Origin: Hippopus hippopus
Taxonomy: Eukaryota > Mollusca > Bivalvia > Cardiida > Cardiidae
Assembly: GCA_946811185.2 (NCBI GenBank)
Contig: OX328112.1
Coordinates: 15,915,215 to 15,979,214 of the forward strand
Length of the DNA: 64,000 nucleotides
Direction: 5' to 3'
A program made the translations under genes and the position numbers. The notes under the pieces were generated by a model that was not told where the DNA came from, made no database searches, and worked only from the letters and a program-made list of their open reading frames with translations. Positions 56,282 to 64,000 of the stretch are shown piece after piece; positions within the stretch are counted from its first letter, which is position 1, and each line of letters begins with the position of its first letter.

Positions 56282-56680
56282 GTATTTTTTTCAAATATAT
56301 GGATAACAAATAGGAACCGAGATGTAAAGTAAGCCATACAAGTAAATACAAAGTCGGAAAAGAGGAAATTACTTGTTAAAGGCAATTTCTTCCTTTATCA
56401 CAAGCTGCAAGATAGGAAAACATGGCCTCGATAATGTACTGAATGAAACTTGAAAAAAAAAAATGTAAGTTCAATTATTTAAAGACACAAGATTTCCTTG
56501 TAAAATAATAATTACTAGATTTACTACCATCCAGGATTAATTATAATTTTACTATTTACATGTACGTGCATTCATCAATGAATAGATTATCAAGAATACA
56601 TTTGAGGTCTTTCGTGGTTGTATTGTTTTTTTCCCCGTATCTGATTATCTCTTTAGCAGACTATGAAATCCGTTCTTCCG

Positions 56681-56891
56681 TTAACCCTTATCCTACGGAA
56701 TAACTTTAAATGAAACTTTCAGGCCGATAGTAAAATCCTACATTTTGCTATTTCAAAGGCACTTTTGGGGGAAAGATTTCTCCTTATCGGACAGTGTAGA
56801 TCCAAGATCAGACTGCACGTTCTTGATCTTGATCTTGATCTACACTGCCCGCAAAAGGTCAGTTAGTCGCGCTTAGCAGCCTAAGGGTTAA
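56681..56891 (+). mobile_element. MITE family D copy
   Basis: TTAACCCTTATCCTACGG to AGCAGCCTAAGGGTTAA. The same hairpin, with a small CTTGATCTTGAT expansion in one arm. Confidence 0.9.
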
Positions 56892-57339
56892 ATAACTTTG
56901 TAACGTGTCAGTTTATTGGTCAGAAGTTCCGCTTAATGTCGCTTAGGGATCAATGAAATGCTTCATTATTCATTCAGGGCAGCAGTCCGTAGATAAATGT
57001 AGTGCACTCTAGGTATCATGGGTAACCAACGATGCTTAAACTCGTGCCTAGTCACCCGCTCAGTTGCAATGTGTAGGGATCCCAGCTTGTGAAGGACTTT
57101 CTGAGGCTTGGTTAAAGACATAATCACATGACTCATTCCTCTCTTACCGCTGAACATTGTTTGGATATGTATTTTAATCTGAAGAATAACCACTTGCTTC
57201 AAAAGTCTTGTGCGTAATTCTGACAGGAAAATTCTAGACAAACACACAGAGGTGTACTTGGTACAGTAATTTATCTGAAATACTGTTGAAAAGGTATTTA
57301 CAATATTTAAAGGGATACGGCTGCAACAAAACCTTGACG

Positions 57340-57870
57340 TTAACCCTTATAGCGTGTACCAGGTTTACGTGCAAAACTGGCATTCATACGGAATACCGTT
57401 AGGGCCATCGCCTATGAATTTGTTGATTTTAAACGGGATGCTCGATAGTACGATGGTGAAAACGCGATAGTACGATGACGATAACGCGATAGTACGATGG
57501 TGGTAACGCGAGAGTACGATGATGATAGAATACCGTTAGGGCCATCGCCTATGAATTTGTTGATTTTAAAAGCGATGCTCAATAGTACGATGGTGATAAC
57601 GCGATAGTACGATGACGATAACGCGATAGTACGATGACGATAACGCGATAGTGCGACGATGATAACGCGATAGTACGATGACGATTAAGCGATAGTACGA
57701 TGATGAAAACACGATATTATATCGCACTATCATCATCGTACTATCGCGTTATCACCATCGTAGTATCGTGATTTCGAGTTATCACCATCGTACTATAGAG
57801 CATCGCGTTTAAAATCAACAAATTCATAGGCGATGGTCCTAACGGTATTCCGCACATTCATGGTATTGTT
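57340..57870. repeat. foldback array of ~22-bp units
   Basis: Arm block TACCGTTAGG...GTTGATTTTAAA occurs at about 57393-57437, again directly at 57530-57580, and inverted at 57800-57856. Between them lie tandem CGATAGTACGATGATGATAACG-type 22-bp units: about 3.5 after the first arm, about 7 after the second, then about 3 in inverted orientation before the closing arm. The left side begins TTAACCCTTATAGCG. Confidence 0.85.
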
Positions 57871-59729
57871 TGAAGTGAAGGAACATTCCTATGCTAAATT
57901 GATAAGTGCCTTACCAGAACCCATATTGTGGTACCAAGGTACTTTTCAAAAACAATTTGTCTCTTGTTATAAAGGTGATTTTCTGCAAGACCAAAAAAAA
58001 AAAAAAAACTGCAGGAGATATGGGCATAATGGCTCCAAGGACATTATATTTGTCGATGTTTAATATAAACTTGGCATCCTGGACGCAGTGGTAATAGTCA
58101 ATGTACTCAATTTACACATAACAGAGTGTTAAAACCAAAACTGTACATTAGAATCTAAAAGTATCCTTTGTCCGTTGCCCTGTACAACAATGAAAAGCTT
58201 TGCGTTATTGAACCAACAAAACATAAAAAGCGATAGTTAAGACGTGTCGAGTTTTACGGCAATTTTGATCCATTGAAATTCGAAAATGTACCGATAAAAT
58301 TGTATTATTGTGTTCTTTTAGAAGCCGAATGACTGCTAAATGAAAATTGCAATGGGTAAAACTTAAAATATAGCGATTTTAAAGTTTTTTTCACAAACAG
58401 AATTTCACCGCATCAATTATGCAGGTCTAAGATCAGACTAAACGTTCCGTGCCGTATGGCCTTAATCTACACTGTCCACAAAGCCCATTCAGTTGCGCTT
58501 AGTAGCCTATTCTACAGGTATATATTTTATTTGGATTCTCTGGAAGGCATGGAAAATTGTTGATCTACTTTTCCATTGCATAGTAACACTTTATTGGCGC
58601 TAACATGTCCAGTATTTGAGGTTTTACACTGCAACAGATTTTAAAGCCTTAGAACGCTCTTCTATAATGTTTATTTTGATCCTTGAACCGGAAGAACGCT
58701 TACACAGCGAAACAACAATGTTGCTGTATGTGGTGGAATCGGAAAAGATTTCTGTGCAGCCACTCGGGAATAAAATTGTATCGTTAATTACATAAATATG
58801 ACCATTATTGAAGCACTATGTAGCTTCTGGCGTAGTAATATTTACCTCATTATATCCTCCATACGACCCTTTGCCTCATGCAGTAAATGACAAATAAAAC
58901 AAAAACAAAATACTGGAGGGACTGCAAATGAAGGCCAATTTTCCCTTTTGCCACATTTTTTTCCCGCGTGTGTTCTTATGTTCAATTTCACTTTGGCTTG
59001 TAAATTCAATAGGACGATCTCACGGCCTGTATTTTTTTTACTGGGGTGGGGTTAAACCATTCGGCATACCTCGGGTGATGGGAGCCATCATATCCCTCGG
59101 CTGTATCTGGTGGATTAATATGCATCAGATCGATACATATCCGGAAATACGCCGATTTACCGTTCTGAAAATTGTAAGGCTCCTCTTAAAAAAAGAAAAC
59201 TTGAGTTTCAATTTTCTATCGAAATCTTTCTAACTATGTTTCAGTTGAGTTGGCAAACAGTTCGTACATTCATTATTTATCAATTCCGATTAAAGTTTTC
59301 ACCGACAGATAAACAGATGTGAATAACTCCATCGAGGTTGTTTATGTCGTTGCTAAACGACTGACAGTGGCGCACCAATGTATAAGATCACGTGATTCGC
59401 AGTTCAAATGGAAACGACCGTTATACGGACGAGGTTAGATGTAGGTACGGAATCGGCCGAGTTGTGACGAGTGGGGTTAAACTTAACCCTTCCCCAATCT
59501 AAGCACATTTAGACCTCTTTGCAATGGCTGGCTTTGAAAAGCATAGTGCTTGAAAAAGCGGAGAAATTTCTCGTTTTGTAACAACAATGTCTTTGGGAAT
59601 GGATTGACTGTGTTGAATTGATGTTTTTTGCTTAAAAGCTGCTTGTCATAAATCGTTGTTTGATAAAAACAAAAACAGTCCCACGTTTCGAATTGTTGAA
59701 TGGATAAATGGACCAACCTTTTGGACTCT
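57871..59729. other. no gene seen
   Basis: Contains a family D relic and a 101-codon ORF at 58928-59233 with hydrophobic stretches but no recognised family. A TCACGTGA box lies at 59388-59395. Confidence 0.4.
58370..58512 (+). mobile_element. MITE family D copy, diverged
   Basis: GTCTAAGATCAGACTAAACG half-hairpin, then ACACTGTCCACAAAGCC and TTGCGCTTAGTAGCC. Confidence 0.55.
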
Positions 59730-59945
59730 AACCCATTACCAAATAAACCCTTTCATTTAACGACCGTGGAGAAGAAGGCTTTTGAAAACATAATGGAAAA
59801 AGGAGAAAATGCTGGTAACCAGCATTTTCTCCTTTTCCCATCATGTTTTCCACCCTGCCAAAGACAAATAACTTGGTATGATTCATTTTTACATGTAATA
59901 GTTTCAATTGGGACAAGTCTGAAATTTCTTCTTCGTTAAAGAGTA
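59730..59945 (+). mobile_element. MITE family A copy upstream of the channel gene
   Basis: TAACCCATTACCAAATAA to TTCGTTAAAGAGT; near-perfect hairpin at 59783-59848. Confidence 0.85.
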
Positions 59946-60509
59946 CAGAGATTACTATGACCTGTCGGATTATTGGTCATTTGGTCTGAGGAAATGGAAC
60001 TGAAGGTTGTGATGGACATAAATTGTGAAACTTTGGTTTACTATTATAGATTACTGTACACAAAGCGCTAGTGAACGTATAACGTCATATAAATTGATTC
60101 ATTTGTGTGATAATAGCTAAAATATGAATGATAACAGAAAAAACAGTCACGTGTTATCAAGTACATTGCTTTAAATGACTTTATGATAATGTCTGCCATC
60201 AAAAAGAAAATAAAGAAGAGGAAATGAACGAAGCCCAGATTCAGTTGTAACCGAACGTGTTCTAAATATGAACCAGAAAAAGGATATAGTCAGAATCGGT
60301 TGGTATAAAAGGGCAGAGAAAAAGTTGCTGACACCTCTATCTGCTTCTTGGGCTTACAAGCGATTACTTAACCTAAGGCACAACATAAAACGATGGCTAC
60401 CGAATAGAAATAACTCTAGTGCCATGCACACAAAATTAGAAAATTCTATAAGCATAACTTTTAGTGTATAGGAATAAAAAGAACATTCCAAGAGTATCAA
60501 AGAATAAAG
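59946..60509 (+). other. probable 5' flank or untranslated region of the channel gene
   Basis: No repeat recognised. The 67-codon basic ORF at 60268-60471 is in a different frame from the channel ATG and could be an upstream ORF or chance. Confidence 0.35.
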
Positions 60510-61070
60510 ATGTCTTCTGAAAACTTGGCTGAACGGCCAAACGAAGACTGTCCATTCGATTTAACATTAAACATAGAAGGCAGGAACTTTACAACATCAG
60601 AAACGACAGCAAACTCGATACCAGGAAGCCTGTTAGCTAACCGGAACAAGGCATCCAAATACTTTAATACTACCAGCAATGCATACTGTTTTGATAGGGA
60701 TTCTACCTTATTTCCATATATTCTGGCAGCACACCGAAGCAGAGAGGTGCATGTACCTCGTGATGTTTGCGCGATTCAGTTCAAAAAAGAATTGGAGTTC
60801 TGGAGGATACCCAAGTCGTTAATTGCACCATGCTGTTGGAGCCATTACTATGGAACACAGGAAGACTTGGATACATTAAACAAAATAATTAAATCCACGG
60901 CGAAAACAAGGAATCCAGTAATTGAAAACATTCGGCATGCTCTAAATTCGAAACAGGAAAAACGTAAAGTTTTCACAGCAATCGAACATCGCCGGGAAAT
61001 AGACGAATCTTCGTGGCGTTACAAGCTATGGCTCCTCCTAGACGAACCGAGATCTTCAAGAGCAGCCATG
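60510..61070 (+). CDS. Kv channel exon 1: T1 tetramerisation domain
   Basis: 187 codons from an ATG preceded by an in-frame TAG at 60462-60464. Ends SSRAAM at a GTACAT donor, which is where Kv3 genes pass from T1 to S1. Contains the FDLTLNIEGRNF start of T1 and FWRIPKSLIAPCCW. Confidence 0.88.
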
Positions 61071-61086
61071 GTACATACTTTATTTG

Positions 61087-61335
61087 AGCTATGCTCTGTG
61101 AAAACGGGGTTTAATACATCGGCAAAAAGTTTCGACCCATGTCAGCCTGAACATACTGCGCAGGCTGACATGAGTCGAAACTTTTTGCCGTACGTATATT
61201 TTCTGCTTGTGCAAGGGCCATTCTACCCCATGAGTCAGTAGTTTATTAGACAAACTGGATTTTTCGGATACATAATTACATGATGACTTGCTTGGTGCGA
61301 TGCATCACGGAGATGCATTGCCAGAGCATAACTCA
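61087..61335 (+). mobile_element. MITE family B copy 16 bp past the channel exon 1 donor
   Basis: TGAGCTATGCTCTGTGAAAA to GCCAGAGCATAACTCA. Core TACTGCGCAGGCTGACATG. The inner inverted arms AGTTTCGACCCATGTCAG and its inverse are well kept. Confidence 0.85.
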
Positions 61336-61799
61336 TTTGTTTGTTTGGTGTCTTGTACCATCCTCAACATTATATTGGGTATAACTAATCTATTTTTTCC
61401 TTGAATTTGTTTTTTACACGGTGATTTGCACAATATTCCGTGCAAGCCATCGTCTGCTTTCCCACATAAACATCGTCCAAACAACGTGCAATAGTGAAAG
61501 AAAAATGAATCCGCGATGGCGATTATCAATCCTCGGAAAGAATATACCTTAGCTTGAACTCAACCAACGACTCTTGGCTCTCAACCCGTTACGTTGTCGG
61601 CTGAGACACCGGGCTAGAATGATACATAGACACTTTGATTAAAAAGCTGGAACTTTGTCTGTAAAAAATACTTTTTATACTAAAGAGATTCCCTTGGGAT
61701 AAATTATAGATAAGTTAGTTTAAGTCTATTATGCCGTCATCTAAATAAGTACAATATTTCTCGAGGATTATAAGTAGAATTTAACTGGTAATGATATTG

Positions 61800-61930
61800 A
61801 CCAAAGTTCAACATCGGATAGCGGAGGGTGTAGATTCAAGATCAGACAGCACGTTCTTTGCAGTCTGATTTTGGTCTACATCGTTTGCGAAAGCGATTCT
61901 AGTTTCCATTGGCAGTGAAAGAGTTAAAAG
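61800..61930 (+). mobile_element. MITE family D copy, diverged (channel intron)
   Basis: AGATCAGACAGCACGTTC / TTGCAGTCTGATTTTGG hairpin at 61830-61882. Confidence 0.6.
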
Positions 61931-61935
61931 AAAAA

Positions 61936-62174
61936 TGAGCCAGGCTCTGGCAAAAGGGGGTTTAATGTCTCCGTGATGTATTATACCTAGCAAGTCATCA
62001 TTATGGATCCATAAAATTCATCTAGTCTAACAGTCGACTGGACCTGGAGGTAAAATGGTCCTATGACATGCAGAAAATTTATAAATAACAAAAAATTTCT
62101 ACCCACGCCAGCCTGTTCGCTGGGTCGAAACTTTTTGCTGATGCATTGAGTCTTCTTTTCACATAGCATGGGTC
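61936..62174 (-). mobile_element. MITE family B copy (channel intron)
   Basis: TGAGCCAGGCTCTGGCAAAA to TTTTCACATAGCATGGG. Confidence 0.8.
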
Positions 62175-62414
62175 TTTAATGGGGCTTTACAAGCTTTTCA
62201 GGGGACCGACTTCCTTGTCTTGTAATTATGTCGTCAGATTGTTAACCAAGAAATAATCACTCCGCCTTTTATTTTTTATCGTTTGGAAGACATAAGACGT
62301 TAGAAACAATTGCTGCAAACTTACTCTCAAATTTTGTCGTCTGGTAAAGAGTAAAAATTTTTAGTGAACTAATACGAGTAACATAAAATAATAATTATCT
62401 CTGACTCTTTCCAG

Positions 62415-63287
62415 ATATGGTCCATTATCTTTTTGTTCGTCGCTATTATCAGCGTGGTTCTCAACGTTATCTGGCTCGAAAGTTGGGTTCGAGTAGACGC
62501 TTATTTGATGCCTTACGTCAAGCAAGGAAGCGCAACATACAATGAGAAAATCCGTAGACTTCTGATGACTGATCCCCATATCGTATTGCTGGGTTTAGAC
62601 TGCTTCTGTACCTTGTTCTTCGCATTAGAAGTCTGCATCCATTTTGTCGTGTGTCCCAACAAGAAGCGATACTTTCACGACTGGTTCAGTGTCATCAAGG
62701 CGATTTTGTCCCTCTGTATGGTTTACAGCACAGTCTATGAAATCAGGAAAGACTGGTTATCGAATGACAATGTTGCTCTCATCTGGTTTCTCGTCAAGAG
62801 TATGAACACACTCTGAGCATTACTGATCTTCAAACTGATAAAGCTAAGTAGCACTTTGAATACTGTGTTTCTGTCATTCATAGATTGTCAGAAAGAACTT
62901 TACTTTCTTGTCCTGATGCTGTTCCTCATGATGATAATGTATGGCGGCCTAATCTTTGCATTTGAGATGGACAGCGACATGTTTCCTAATACGACCACAT
63001 CCATGTGGTGGGCTCTTATCACCATGACAACGATAGGATACGGGGACTTTCACCCAACCAGACCGATGGGATACCTTGTTGGAATGAGCTGTGCGGTCGA
63101 AGGCATTATGATGATAGCTCTACCTGTTGCCGTGATTGCGTCTCAGTTCTCGAAGTTCAAGGATAGATTTAATGATCTACAACAACATTTGGAGGCCATT
63201 AAAGAAGAAAATTCTAGGAATGAAAATATCACAGACTCTGATGAGACACCCGAAACTGGTGTAGAGCTCATGGAAAACTCATCTTAG
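62415..63287 (+). CDS. Kv channel exon 2: S1-S6 and C-terminus, one in-frame TGA
   Basis: 291 codons including the TAG stop, after a CTTTCCAG acceptor. Begins IWSIIFLFVAIISVVLN (S1). The frame is open on both sides of the TGA at 62814-62816, with no frameshift. The pore sequence SMWWALITMTTIGYGDFHP and the following S6 are clearly K+-channel. The C-terminal 45 residues are charged and probably helical. Confidence 0.88.
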
Positions 63288-63320
63288 GCAACATTCTGAT
63301 TGGCTAAAAAATTAACAGAT

Positions 63321-63546
63321 TTAATCTTTACTAAATGAGGAAATTTTAGACAAATCCAGATTGAAAGTATTTGCAGATGACAAGATAAATATGATTCAGA
63401 AATTGAAAGTTGCTTTGGAAAGAATAGAAGACATTGTGGAAAAAGGAGAAAATGCTGGTTACCAGCATTTTCCCGTTTTCCAACAATGTTTTCATAAGGC
63501 TCTTTTCTCGGGTCGTTAAAAGTCGTGATTGTGTGAATAGGGGCTA
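63321..63546 (-). mobile_element. MITE family A copy downstream of the channel gene
   Basis: TTAATCTTTACTAAATGAGG left end; hairpin at 63427-63492. Confidence 0.82.
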
Positions 63547-63795
63547 AGAAGATATTTCATGGAGAAAAATTTTTTTTTTTTTTACAATTTCAGGTCATTT
63601 TGACAAAAATGTTAGAAAATACTAGTACCCGACTATCTGACTCAAAAACTAAGTTTGTAGTCAGCCCCAGCATAAACAAAATACTGGTTACTGTTGATCA
63701 ACGTATTATAGGAAAGGAGAAAATGATGGATTAAAAAGGAGAGTGCATATTCTAATAAAAAAAAATGCATTTTTGTTACCGTTATCCATTATTAA

Positions 63796-64000
63796 TTAAA
63801 CTTTTACCAAAAGATCTCATGTTTGTTCGACCCCGGGTAAGAAACCCTTAGAAAACATTTTGGGGAAAGGAAATATGCTGGTAACCATAATTTTCTCCTT
63901 TTCCTGTAATGCTTGCTCCGCTGTCAAATTTTGAGGCGCTTTCATTTTGTCGTCAGCAAATCGTACAAAATGGATTTTTAAAAACATCTGAAAAAGAGGT
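63796..64000 (+). mobile_element. MITE family A copy, runs off the window
   Basis: TTAAACTTTTACCAAAAG left end; hairpin around ATGCTGGTAACCAT; right end beyond the window. Confidence 0.75.

Larger units (their letters stand above)
60510..63287 (+). pseudogene. Shaw/Kv3-like voltage-gated K+ channel, interrupted by TGA in S4
   Basis: Two exons (60510-61070 and 62415-63287) join in phase 0 to 477 codons. The N-terminal T1 domain (about residues 16-125) carries the non-Shaker zinc signature H81-x5-C87-x20-C108-C109 and the PCCW motif typical of Shaw. S1 is about 188-209 and S2 about 241-267, with E259 at the charge-transfer position. S3 has Lys282 where channels normally have Asp. The pore filter TTIGYGD is at 392-398, and S6 has PVAV (424-427) where PVPV is usual. 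The tail is short and acidic. Codon 321 (62814-62816) is TGA, exactly where the third S4 arginine falls, and it is the only stop in the frame. The other S4 positions read K315, N318, L324, K327, K330, so the sensor is weakened even without the stop. It may be a young pseudogene, a segregating null allele, an unconventional low-voltage-sensitivity channel with readthrough or editing, or a base error. Confidence 0.8.

Noticed and set aside
56966..57247. 93-codon minus-strand ORF
   Set aside because: No recognisable domain, no splice context, lies between two repeats; left out as a gene.
58928..59233. 101-codon ORF with hydrophobic stretches upstream of the channel
   Set aside because: Not in frame with, or spliced convincingly to, the channel exons; no family recognised.
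5740..63546. CRISPR-like array made of the recurring ~66-bp palindrome
   Set aside because: Copies are dispersed over tens of kilobases in both orientations within ~227-bp units bounded by TTAA; the genome is eukaryotic. They are MITEs.

Overview
This is animal nuclear DNA. It is AT-rich, has short exons with GT/AG borders in long introns, and is packed with non-autonomous transposons. The gene content and the repeat style (hairpin MITEs, long degenerate tandem arrays, tRNA-headed SINEs) suggest a lophotrochozoan, most likely a bivalve mollusc. The taxon is an inference; no search could be run.

Two protein-coding loci can be assembled by eye. (1) 35843-50354 (+) is a complete ten-exon gene for an EFHB/CFAP21-type EF-hand ciliary protein of about 589 residues. 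All ten exons join in phase, an in-frame stop precedes the ATG, and an AATAAA follows the stop. A possible RFX X-box lies about 170 bp upstream. (2) 60510-63287 (+) is a two-exon Shaw/Kv3-like voltage-gated K+ channel locus. Its T1 zinc signature and TTIGYGD filter are intact, but a TGA sits in the S4 helix and most gating charges are missing.

Layout. 1-27.6 kb holds no recognisable host gene: satellites, hairpin MITEs, a SINE, a 1.7-kb CT-rich tandem array (10.17-11.88 kb), degenerate tandem arrays and a 953-bp hAT-like element with a decayed BED-finger region (22.84-23.80 kb). 27.6-28.3 kb holds one unrecognised 107-codon ORF and a pair of TCACGTGA boxes. 28.7-35 kb is a MITE cluster containing a complete mariner (30988-33070, TIRs, TA target site, DD34D transposase) broken by a frameshift and by a 5'-truncated LINE. 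35-50.4 kb is EFHB; its introns hold a 908-bp hAT element with a perfect 8-bp duplication and more than fifteen MITEs. 50.4-60.5 kb is a ~100-bp satellite, MITEs and a 22-bp-unit foldback array. 60.5-63.3 kb is the channel.

The dominant structure is one palindromic MITE family (family A), about 42 copies in 64 kb. Its ends read TTAAC[C/T]CTTTACCA and its centre is a near-perfect ~66-bp hairpin. A second family (D) also ends in TTAACCCTTA. Both look like piggyBac-type MITEs. Two further families (B and C) have unrelated termini but share a central GC-rich palindrome. Family A has inserted repeatedly at the same TTAA inside family B, which shows the target duplication directly. In repeat entries, '+' for family A means the end reading CCCTTTACCACACAATCCC is on the left; '-' is the reverse.
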